From: Colias croceus | Taxonomy: Eukaryota; Arthropoda; Insecta; Lepidoptera; Pieridae | Reading direction: 5' to 3' | DNA: 64,000 nt | Assembly: GCF_905220415.1 (NCBI RefSeq) | Contig: NC_059538.1 | Span: 6,820,001 to 6,884,000, forward strand | Shown here: positions 35,208-47,800 of the stretch, in pieces | Layout: each line of letters opens with the position of its first letter | How positions within the stretch are numbered: the stretch's first letter is position 1 | The notes under the pieces: model-generated | What the model was told of the DNA's origin: nothing | Databases searched by the model: none | What the model saw: the letters and a program-made list of their open reading frames with translations, nothing else | Made by a program: the position numbers and the translations under genes

Positions 35208-38200
35208 TTAAGACTCGGGATCATTTGATACATAGGTGGACGCTTTACTGGTCTGAAAAAAAAAGAAAAATTTAATGTGATGTGTGAAAAATATTAATAT
35301 AAATATTAAATATACATTATCTGGCCAGATTCACTATTTACAAAAAGGTGATAAAATGTTTATCTTTTTGACATTTCTCATTTGAACGGACACACAAACT
35401 AAAGTGAATAGAAGTAATTTTAGCAAAAGATGTGCTTTATGCTCTAACTTGCTCTAACTTAGCTGGTCAAGCGTTTTTTACACAAGAATTATCAATTGAA
35501 TAACGTAAACGTAAAACGTAGTAAGTACAACAATTAATAATTAATATACTTAAGAACGCGTTATCAAATCCGTCAAAAATAAGTTATAATTCGGTATTCA
35601 TTTTTTGATGAAAGTAATCTGAGTGTGTATTAAATAAAACTAATAATTACCACAAATCAATATCTCCTAATCACGGGAAAGTTATAGATATTAATGACGT
35701 TGTAAAAAATTAGGTATCCGTTTCCTATTCACTAAAATTGTCGATTTTAGGACTTTATTCAGGAACTAAATAATTATCTGCTACTAAATACATCATTTTA
35801 TTTCTTAAAAATACAATAGGTAGAGATATGTAATGTAACAACTGTTAATAAACCTTTTTTAATAAAATATATAATAAGTTCACAATACAAATAATTTAAA
35901 ACCTCAGAATAAATAAATGAATTAAATATGAATCGTCAAATTTTCATTCATTTTTTCTTGTTCGCACGAGTTTTAACGCGTCAGTATGTATATGTAATGT
36001 TAAGGATTATTTTATGTTGTCACTCTGGACACTGCATAGAAACTTTTATGAAAACACGTCCTTAAGCGCTAGACCGAATTTATTTAGATGAGATTTAACA
36101 TTGACCAATACGTCTACACTAATATTATAAAGAGGAAAACTTAATTTGTTTGTTTGTTTGATTGTAATGAATAGGCTCATACTAGCACTGTACCGATACA
36201 CTACTGGACCGATTTTAAAAATTCTTTCACCATTCGAAAGCTACATTATCCACGAGTAATATAGGATAGGTTTTATCCGGAAATTCCACGAGAACGGGAA
36301 CCATGCGAGTTTTTCTTTGAAACCGCGGGCGGAGCCGCCGGCGGAAAGCTAGTTAAGTATAAAAAGCTAAAAATAATTTTGTATTTTATGTAAGAAAATA
36401 ACAGAAATAAGTACCTATATGACTTACCTCACAACTATCATAGAATTCCATTGTAGTCTCACTATCGGGAAAATAGACAGTAACCTTCTTGTCAGCCGGC
36501 GTGTTTCTTGTGTAATCTATACCTGACCAAGAGCATGTGTCACCAATAATCTATGGACAAAAATATATAATTAAGAAACAAGATATTATCATGGATGTCC
36601 TAAACTGTAACGGAATTAGCTATCCCAGCATATGTTTTTCTGGCCTACTCGGGTGTGAAAAATAGATGTTGGCCGATTCTCAGATCTACCCAATAGACAT
36701 ACAAAATTTCACGAGAATCGGTCCAGCTTTTTCGGAGGAGTAATTTTATATTTATAGAGAAGAGACAGATAAGAAGAATATTTTCCTCACCTGAAACTCT
36801 GTATCGGTGTGTATAAGCATGTCGGCGAGTATTTCGCCGGTATTGGAATCGGTGACGAGTATCTTGGGCGAGCACACGTCGTTGTCGAACAGCACTTGCA
36901 CGTGCGCGTCCTTGCACGTGCTCTGCGCGCCATCCTCCTCGATAGCCACCTCGCCGTCGCACGCGTAGTACACCGCTGACTCTTCCTCCTCTTCCTTTAA
37001 TTTCCATTACACCACTTTTTAGACTATGAATATTATTTAGTCCATATGTTATACTTTGGAGTGTACTAATGTGTTACACAATAGTACACTTAAGAGTGAG
37101 TTACACTAAAAGTAATGTCGAATTGTGCTAGAAGCTTTTATTGCCTCATACACAAATGCGGTGAAACTTAAATATATAGATTAGCTCTACTACAGTGTAC
37201 TTTGTCTACTTATGTACTTATTGTCTTTTTTACATACTTTGTTAGATTCATTATTATGTTCATGTTTACTTTTACAAAGATTTATCGGATCTTAATCAGG
37301 TGAAACTGATAATAGTTGAGAATAATTTTATCTATTCGTATCTGTAACCATTGTATGAGAGCTTTTTCCATAAGTTCAACTCAAGAACCAAGTTATTGTC
37401 AATTCCTACTTAATATTACAGTAATAAATAATGTAATATAAATTTGAAATAAAAAACAAATAATAATAAAGTAACTGTCACAGTTCTGTCTGTCTGTCTG
37501 TCTCCTTGACAGTCATCTCTTCTTCACTCCTAAACCAATTTGGATGAAACTTGATACACAGATAATTAGAAAACTGAGAAAGGACATAGGTTAGGTCTTA
37601 TACCGAAAATTCCACGGGAACGGGAACCATGCGGGTTTCCCTTTGACTACGCAGGCATAGTCGTTGACGGAAAGCTATTAAAAATTATTATTATTATTAT
37701 TATTATTATTATAGATATCTCCACGGGCACTATGTTGATCAAACGTGCCATATAGTTAGTAATTATTTGATCCGTTTTCACTTGTTGATCCGGTTGGTAT
37801 TTGTGGATCCATTGCCACACCACCGTTCGTATGTGGATCCGAACGGAGCCACAAGTGTAACCATCAGTAATAATAATAATTACGTGCTTTTTATACAAAT
37901 CCACCTTTTTTGCGTTTTTGCTCTTGTTGATCCGATTCAAATGAGCCAATCAGAGCCCACCGAGCTCAGCCATTGGTCGCTTGCGGCCTTAGCCATTTGA
38001 AGTCTTAAAGACATTTATTCCCGTTATAGAAACGTATGTTGCCGTTCGCCTTCCATAATTTGTTCGGATCTTCGGGAGGGCAAGATAGCTAGCTCGTCTA
38101 TTAGGATAGTGGCGATTTGATGTTGAGATTATAATATTTGTATTTATGTTTTTATGTAGCGCTTTGCGGATGAACATACCTACACGTATTATAAAAGTAT

Positions 38201-41200
38201 AATTGTTTTAAATTCATTATTTTAGTGTCGTCGTAGATTTTATTTAGTTAAAAAAGTATAGTAAAAGATAGTTTTAACGATTTTATTTTGTAAAATTTGG
38301 AGTGGCGCTAATTTATTTTTGTAAGCACTCCCCCATACTTCTATTAAATACATTAGGTGCGGCTTTACTAACGTGTTGTAGATGGTGTGGCGTAATTTAT
38401 GAGGAATGCAAGAAGTAATATTACGCAGAGATCTAAGAAGTGCTGATAATTTATTTTTTAGGTGGTCGATGTGATGATTCCATTTTAGAGAGCTGTCGAT
38501 TCGCAAACCTAGTAGATCGGGAGTCATTGACACAAAATTTCGAGTCATTTGTAACAGGATGGCGGTTCTACAGGGGTCTTAGTACGCAATGACAGAAAGA
38601 AAAATGATGGTGTGAACGCTGGTACCGGCGGCTTAGTCGCGTGGGCGTTAGTCAAACTCGTCGGAAAAATAGCGAAAGTCAAACGATTTGTAACACAAAA
38701 ATTTTAGCCGATAGCCCATAAAAAAGATGTAGACGGTAGTGTCATGCCATACGTTTCCGGTGTGACATAAAGCCCGCCATACCGACGCGAATGCGTTGAT
38801 TTAAAAAAAACAATTCAACCATTGTATTGTGCAATTCAAATCGTATACTTTTATTTTCTTAATCATTTACTTTGTATCCTTTATCATTAGTCACTAAAAT
38901 TTATTTTGTTAACTTGCCAAATATAATGTAACATGGAATTTGCAAGGGAAGGCACTGCCTTCTGAGATATAGGAATTACCTAGTTCAGAAGGCAGAGCAA
39001 TATTGTAATGTTATATTTGAAGTTACTAATAAATTTTATTTTATTCATTATTTTATTGGTACCAGGCTAACTTTTGCACAGGTAACCATCGTCGTGCAGC
39101 CATTTACGAAAATCGCCATGCATCGCCATACTTTTCAGACGATTCTAAATGGTCGCCATACCGCCGAAATGATTTTGTTTAATTGAATGAAATGTTGAAA
39201 TGAATGTTTAATTGAGTATTTGAATAAAAAAAATTTATTGATTTTTTTATGTATTTTAAAACCTTATTATTAATAATATTGATATTTAATGCAAAAAACT
39301 CCAAAAAAATTTTTATCAATTAAATAAAAGCAATTAAAAATTGATGAAATTTAAATTAAAATCACGTGACTATAAACGCGCCATGACTGGTCACCATAGA
39401 TGTGACGCCAAAATGTTACAGTTGTATACGTTTTTCTATCAACTTCAATGAGTGAAAACTAACATTATGACGTCACACGCGCCCGGGTGACGCTTCGGGA
39501 GTTGTCGGTGTGTTTTCGGTACTGGATTCAAAGACTAATTTTTATTTTGAAATAACTTTTGAATTATTGAAAAAAAAAATTAAAAAAAATAGTTTTGTTA
39601 TAAAACTAATATATAATCTTTCCATTTAGCACAAAAATTTTTTTATTCAAATACTCAATTGAATGAATTTTGTTTACTATTTGTTCATTTGAGCATACAT
39701 ATTTTTCAAATAATGTACTAATACGGCTCAACTCCGACCGAATATCCTTCATATCATCATTACATCTGCAATCTTGTTCTAGCGGTTGTTTCCGTTTTCT
39801 GTAAGTAATTTAAGTATCAGTTGGCGTAGAACTCGTAGAAAACGAACTTAGCTTCGATAGATCGGGATGCGATCCACCGGCAGTACCCACTGCACCACTG
39901 CTGGTTAAACGTGTTGGCGATCTGCGTACACTCATATTTACTCCGCAATGGATAATTTGTGCAAGAATATGAGTCGTCATTTGTTTTTGACCTAAATCTA
40001 ACATTTTAATTATTTTATCAGATTGATATCAGAATCAGGGCAAAGGCGAACGCTACACGTCAATAAATATTATGATAATTATCTTGATATTTACTGATGT
40101 ATCTTAGGAGGGATCACAGCACACCCTACACCATCAATACGTATCGCGTCAGTACTGAAACGTTCTTTGTTTGAGCCAGACGTGATGACGGCAAGATAAA
40201 TATTGCGATGTAGGTCCTGGGATCAGATCACAAAGAGTTCCAGAAATCCAGCGATATACAGGGTTAGTTCTCAATGACCGGCCAAATTTTCAGAAATGGT
40301 TCAGAATCGATAACATTTTAGAACTAATGAAAAAAAAAAGGTTTTTTTTTTTTTTTAATTAGATTTCATTCCTGTCCACCACTAAAAAGCGAACGTGTGG
40401 ACATTACAAAAGCAACAATTCAGTTCAACAACCTAGATAGGTAGAAGTTAGCACACACATAAATTTGGCAATGCGCGCACGCACACAAGTGCATTGATTC
40501 TGGGGGTGTTTACGATTTAGGAAATTTTTAAGACATTTTCAAATGAATGCTATTATTTTTATTTAATTTTATTCGACAATAATGTTTCAAATGCACCTTT
40601 GGTTTAATATCTAGATCTTAATTTTAAATTTTGGCTGGTCATTGAAAACTAACCCTGTATTGTGATCCTTCAATACACTACCCTACACGTCAATAAATAC
40701 CGTAATCCGATAGTAAATATTGACGGATCACAATATGGATCTTACGTGTAGCGTTCGCCAAAGAGTTGCCCTGTTTCAAGAGGTAGGTTGTTATTTGTAG
40801 GTTGCATACTACTTGAGAATTATCACCGTCACTGTATGACGAAAGGTTCGTCCAAATATCTATCTTTTTAGGGTTCCTTATTTTTAGTTTCACAACGTTT
40901 TCTATAAGTTTCAATTGAATTACGGTCATGCAAGTGCATATAAATGGAACAGATCAACATACATACAACAGTCGGGCTGGATCAACTTAGTGCCCAAGTT
41001 GGTATTTATATATATATATATATACTAGCGGTCCGCCCCGGCTTCGCCCGTGGTACATGTTTACGTTTTCTCTACATAAGAACCATCCTCGTACTTCAAG
41101 GAATATAATAAAAAAAGAATTATCGAAATCGGTTCAGCCGTTCTCGAGTTATGGAATTACAACGAAAAGTGGCATTGATTTTTATATATTAGAAGATATA

Positions 41201-44200
41201 TTACCAACTTGGGCACTAAGTTGATCCAGCCCGACTGCCGTGCATTCCTGACTCCACCTTTTCCCCGATATTACTCGACTCCGGTTGCATAGATCTTGCC
41301 CGGAGTGGCAACGGCGCAAACTTTTGGGCGATGTTGCCAAACGTATTCGTGGAGAAGTTGATATACTCAACATTTTTATTGCTAAGATCTCGAACTGAAT
41401 CGACTCCGTAACGGCCGAAATTCAGAAACCCATAAACACTTGTTGGCTCCGTTTTATATACCAAATCCAAAGTCGTATGTTGATCATTATCATTTATATT
41501 ATCAAAATTACAGCTTTATTTGATCCGACAAAACGAAACTGTATATTAAGTAACGTAGATTAATTTTTCGTAAACCCTACAGTATTTGTTGGCTCCGTAC
41601 ACAAACATATTATAGTTAGGTAATGTTCCATACATTGCTAAATCCGCCTAGACTAGACGAACTCGACTCTGTAACGGTTCAAATTTTGAAATGCTCAAAC
41701 ACTTCTTGACTCCGTTTTATATACCAAATCATAAGTCGTATGTTGATCTGTTCCATTTATATGCACTTGCATGACATTGACATGGGGATATGAAATTAGG
41801 GCTAGCAAAAAATCTCCTGAGTTTTATGGAAGTTGAAGAAGTCGACCGTAATTCAATTGAAACTTATAGAAAACGTTGTGAAACTAAAAATTCGGAACCC
41901 TAAAAAGATAGAGATTTGGACGAACCTTTCGTCATACAGTGACGGTGATAATTCCCAAGTAGTATGCATCCTACAAATAACAACCTACCTCTTGAATCAT
42001 CAGTAAATATCAAGATAATTATCATAATATTTATTGACGTAGCCTATGCTCTGATTCTGATATCAATCTGATAAAATAATTAAAATGTTAGATTTAGGTC
42101 AAACAAATGACAACTCATATTCCTGCACAAATTATCCATTACGGAGTAAATATGAGTGTACGCAGATCGCCAACACGTTTAACCAGCAGTGGTGCAGTGG
42201 GTACTGCCGGTGGATCGCATCCCGATCTATCGAAGCTAAGTTCGTTTTCTACGAGTTCTACGCCAACTGATACTCAAATTACTTACAGAAAACGGAAACA
42301 ACCGCTAGAACCAGATTGCAGATTTAGTGATGATATGAAGGATATTCGGTCGGAGTTGAGCCGTATTAGTACATTACTTGAAAAATATGTATGCTCAAAT
42401 GAACAAAAAGTAAACAAAATTCATGAAAACATTTCTGAAGTAAAAACACAAATTACCGAAATTAAATCGTCCAATGAACAATCCTTGAATTTAATTCGCC
42501 AAAATACGAATCAAATCAATGAAATTAAGTCATCAGCATGTATGATAATTACTGAACAAAACATATTGAAGAGTACTATTTCTCAATTAGAATCCCAGAT
42601 AAACTAGGGTGAGAGTAAAATAAAATCACTGGAATTAAATCTTTAATCAATAAATCAGTCAGCCAATCCATCGGGTTTTACGTCTAAAAATCAACTTCAT
42701 ATAATTTAAAACTTAATCAAGGAACTACGGGACAGAAAGAGCCGCGAAAAAAATGTAATTTTTACTCGTTTCCCAGAATCGACATCTTATAACTCAAAGG
42801 AGAGGAAATCTAAAGACAACTACGAAATTTTAAAAAATTACCTCACTAATAAGTTCAGACCTACCGAAGCCAGTAAAAAAATATATAATTATAAATAACC
42901 TTAATTCAAACTGTAGTACAGGTCTTGATGGTATTACTACAAAAACAATTAAATGCATCAAAGAACAAGTAGATAACTGCGTTAAAAACAACCGACTTCA
43001 AACTTGCACTTGCAACATTTACAAATACAGACAAAAATGCCCATAAAATAAAAACAACTGGGCCTATCCGAATAAAATTTTTATGGGACCAATTCGACAC
43101 CATCCCGCATCGAACAAAAAAGAATCACGTAAATCGGTTCAGAAACCTCGGAGTAATCGGTGTACATACATAAAAAAAAACATACCGGCCGAATTGATAA
43201 CCTCCTCCTTTTTTTTGAAGTCGGTTAAAAATTAAATCATACCTTAAGCGACTGTTTTAACCAAGCCATAAGTCAAAGACGTTTTCCGGACTCGTTAAAA
43301 ATAGCGAAGGTAACTCCTATCTATAAGAGTGGCTCAAAATTTAAACCTGGTAACTATAGGCCAATTTCGGTTTTGCCAGTATTGTCAAAAATATTGGAGA
43401 AGATTTTACACACGAGATTAGAAAAATATTTAGACTCATTTAATTTTATTTCAGTGCGTCAATACGGATTTAAGCCAAAAAGTAACACTCTGTCAGCGAC
43501 TATGGACCTAACTATTAAAATAAAACAGAACATTGAAGCAAACAATATAGTTTTGGGAGTGTTTATTGACCTACAAAAGGCCTTTGATACCGTTTCTCAC
43601 GAACTTTTAATAAAGAAATTAGCATCCATTAACATTAATGGTAAAGCACTAGATATGCTGAAATCATATTTTAAAAATCGATCATGAATAGTTAAAATAG
43701 ATAACCATGATAGCATTCCCTTACTTATTACATGTGGCATACCACAAGGTTCGATTCTAGGCCCATTGCTTTTTTAATTTATATTAATAATTTCCAAGAT
43801 TTAAAGCTAAATGGTCACCTAACACTTTGTGCGGATGACACCTGTCTGTATTATTTTGGTCCCTCTATACATGACATGATAGCGCAAGCACAAAATGATT
43901 TAAATAAATGAAATAAATAAATGCAATCTACTAAAAATAAATATATCTAAATTCAAAGCTCATAACAAAATTATTCCACCACACGCTCCACTTAAAATTA
44001 ACGGTGTTGTATTAGAACATAAAACCCCCGAGAAATACCTAGGTTTGCGAATCGACAGCTCTCTGAAATGGAATTGTCACATCGACCACCTAAAAAATTA
44101 ATTATCAGCACTTCCTAGATCTCTGCATAATATTACTTCTTGCATTCCTCATAAATTACGCCACACCATCTACAACACGTTAGTAAAGCCGCACCTAATA

Positions 44201-44818
44201 TATTTAATAGAAGTATCGGGGAGTGCTTACAAAAATAAATTAGCGCCACCCCAAATTTTACAAAATAAAATCATTAAAACTATCTTTAACTATCCTTTTT
44301 TAACTTCTACAAATAAAATCTACGACGACACTAAAATAATGAATTTAAAACAATGATACTTTTATATTACGTGTATGTTCATCCGCAAAGCGCTACATAA
44401 AAACATAAATACAAAATACAAATATTATATTTTCAACATCAAATTATGGAAGGCGAACGGCAACATACGTTTCTATAACGGGAATAAATTTCTTTAAACC
44501 TTCAAATGGCTAAGGCCGCAAGCGACCAATGGCTGAGCTCGGTGGGCTCTGATTGGCTCATTTGAATCGGATCAACAAGAGCTAAAACGCAAAAAAGGTG
44601 GATTTGTATAAAAAGCACGTAATTATTATTATTACTGATGGTGACACTTGTGGCTCCTTTCGGATCCACATACGGACGGTGGTGTGGCAATGGATCCACA
44701 AATACCAACCGGATCAACAAGTGAAAACGGATCAAATAATTACTAACTATATGGCACGTTTGATCAACATAGTGCCCGTGGAGATATCTATATAAATACC
44801 ATAATATATATACAATAC

Positions 44819-44854
<36 letters not shown>

Positions 44855-47800
44855 CTAATATTATAAATGCGAAAGTAACTCTGTCTGTCTGTCTGTCTGT
44901 TACTCAATCACGCCAAAACTACTGAACCAATTTGAATGAAATTTGGTATGGAGATATTTTGATACCCAAGAAAGGATATAGGCTACTTTTTATTGCGAAA
45001 TATGTACCACGGGCGAAGCCGGGGCGGACCGCTAGTATATAAATAAATTATTATGTCTTACTTCATTGTAATAATCTTCTGAATCACCAGCATGTTCATC
45101 ATAATCGTGTTCATAATCTTCTTCATCCTCATCTTGTTCCTGTTGTTCTTCAAAATGCACTTGTTTAAGGCCTGCACTTGAATCCGAACTTTGAAATATA
45201 CCATTTTGTTTATTGTCATTTTCTGTACTCCTATCTCTATTTTGCGAAGTCGTACTGGATTGACCAAAAGCCGAACTCAATGAAGACATTGCTTTATCAG
45301 CTCGTGCACTGTCCTGTAGATGCTTAGGAAGTCTAAGTGGGGCAATACCTCCGACGGGGTTTTCATTTGCTTCTTTCTCTTTGCGTATAGCTTCAGCAGC
45401 AGCTACTTGTAGTTTCTATATCAAAAAAAAAAGACATCACATGACAAACTATTGAAAATAATTTTTAAGATATTTGAAATCAGAAAATAACTTACCCGAA
45501 CACATTCAAGTACTTTTTCCTGGAACTTAGTGGCCAAGTCAACAGACTTGAAACGCACAGCAAGAGTCTCCTGTTCACCCGCGCTATCTGCGTAATTACG
45601 ACCAGCCCACGTCCACGCACGATCTGAATTCTTCATAGGAAATAGCTCCAGGTCCATGAATAGCAACATATTCAATACCGCCTTGTGCACTTGTTCCCGT
45701 CTGAGTAGCAAACGATATGTTTTTCTCTCTGGATGATACAATATTTTCATTTCCCCAATACCACGTTCTTTCCATTCACGAGTTTTTTCATCGAAGCGGT
45801 ATAATTTACAGCGTTCGCCAAATAATTTTTCCTGTAATAATGAAATTAAAATAAAAGGAACAACATAATAAAATTGTATGTTAGATGTTGCCTTAATGTA
45901 TAATGTTATCAACTTAAATAAATACATGCCTCGTCTTCTTCCCCAGTGGTAACAACAATTTTATCTGGCAGTGGAACTATGGGCTCATAGTGCGGATCAT
46001 ATTCATCTTCGCCAGTGGCGCTCGTATTAGATTTTTCGGCTGTATCATTACCACTTTTACCCTCCTCTTTGCCTGATGCACTAACAAAAAGCTGTTGCCC
46101 AGCACCTTCCCATTTAAAATCGGCTTTTTCTGTAAAATAAAGGAAACATTACATAAAGGTTATGTATCAATTGAGAATTATTATTATCACTATTAAAAAT
46201 AATCATATGTTATTGCTACATACTTTGAATGGCAAATTCGCTTGTACTCGAAGATAATTCTGCAAATGACAAGCAAACATCAGGTATCTTTAATGCTTCT
46301 TTGGGTTGGCCATTGTTATCAGATTTATTAATAGGTTTTGTGTCCAAATTTGCTGCTGCAAATAAACTTTTTGCCCCAACAGTGCCTTTTTCTTGGGTAT
46401 TAAAAAGGTTATGAGCTATAGACGATTTTTCACTAGTTGCAGACTTGGTAGCATCTTGAGCATTAGGATTTAAATTACCAAATGAAAAAGTAGAAGATTG
46501 GCCAAATATTCCACCTGAAGGTTTGGTTTCGTTTGTTTTTAGCACCGTTGGACCAAATAAACTTCCTTGTGATGATCCACTGAACAAATTAATTGGCTTT
46601 TGTTCATCAACAGAAAATACTGATTTTACATCAGAATCATTTGGTTCATTGCTTTTATTTAATGTAGCTTTAAATATCGATGTATTTGTTGACATGCCCG
46701 AGTTAGAGAAGATGCTTTTTTGTGAGCTGGTTGGTACATTTCCTGTTGCAGAACCAAATAAATTTTTTGGCTCGGATGACCCAAACAAACTTTTGGGTTC
46801 AGCAGAACCAAATGATACTTTCGGTGCAGTGTTCTGTTGTTCTCCAGTGGTATTTAGAGCGTTAAACTTAGGAGCGGCCAAAATAGAGCTTTTTGTACCA
46901 GTAGTAGGAGTCTGTACAAAGCCAGCACTGACAAAATTTACTGGTTTAATTACACTACTTTCACTAGAAGTTAAGTCTGTGGAAGGTTGGTTTTTAAAAA
47001 GCCCACCAAACATGTTAAGTTTGTTTCCAGTTAATGCATTCTGCAATGTAGAGGGTGAATTATTTTCATTATAGGGACCTGTGTTTCCTAACGGTGTTTG
47101 GAAAATAGAGTTATCCATTGTCTTGTTAGAGGCTAAGGGAGTACCATAGCTACTAGAACTACTTCTTAAATTAACAACTGATGATTTTATAGGAGTTGTT
47201 GCGTCAGCTTCATCCTTGTTGTAATCGTCAGATTGCGATTGAGATTTTACTGCTTGTTCCGATTTTTCATCGTCGTCTTCACAACCTCGACAACCTTCAC
47301 ATGGGCTTTTATTTTTGTAGGTATAAAAGTTTTCTGGTAACATCAGTTCTTTGGCCTTTTGCTTTTCTTCAGAAGATGCTTGTATTTCAGATACAAAAAT
47401 TACCTCATCCTCTTTTATAACTACATCTTTGTTTTCTACTACATCACCATATTTATTTTTGATAGCTTGATCAACTTCCTGTTTAAATTGCTGTGCAATA
47501 GCTTTATTTTGGAATCTAAGACAAAATTGTTGAAGTTGCAAATCTCCATCACTATAGTCATTGGCTGCAAACAGCCATGTTTTTTCATCTTTTGGCTTAT
47601 AAATGACATCCGGAGATAAAACATGATTGAGACAAATTTTATGAACTTGTTCACGGCGCATTACAATCCTAAAACAATACAATCACGCTTAATTATTTTT
47701 CCAATAGAAATAACGCCTTCATAGCCTAATAGATGATTAATTTCTTCTAAGAAACTTATCTGTAAACATACTGAGGTATGCAGCGGTGGGACAGTAATAA

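Larger units (their letters stand above)
41201..44791 (+). mobile_element. Right copy of the RT-bearing element with terminal inverted repeats
   Basis: The inner end reads 'taccaacttgggcactaagttgatcc' in part and the outer end reads 'gatcaacatagtgcccgtgg'; the shared inverted core is GGGCACTAWGTTGATC. After the left end come two roughly 95-bp direct repeats (about 41398-41490 and 41668-41760) containing 'ccgttttatataccaaatc'. Then follow a coiled-coil ORF1 (42107-42607), a MITE (42975-43232) and a broken non-LTR-type reverse transcriptase. The right end carries repeated 'ggatccac/ggatcaac' motifs. No poly(A) tail is present. Confidence 0.7.
36995..45061 (-). other. Nup358 intron 8, 8.07 kb, filled with mobile DNA
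   Basis: Bounded by donor GTAAGA after 45062 and an AAG acceptor before 36994. It joins the acidic linker (...SEDYYNE) in phase 0 to EEEEESAVYYACDGE. About 7 kb is the inverted RT/TIR element pair; the remainder is SINE-like repeats at 37480-37680 and 44862-45037 and simple repeats. Confidence 0.85.

Noticed and set aside
36645..37007. A 120-codon minus-strand ORF rich in Arg across Nup358 exon 9
   Set aside because: It is a shifted frame of the real exon, whose phase-0 reading joins both neighbouring exons.
46523..47074. A 183-codon plus-strand ORF opposite Nup358 exon 5
   Set aside because: Antisense to the FG-repeat coding exon; the repetitive Ser/Phe codons keep the opposite frame open.
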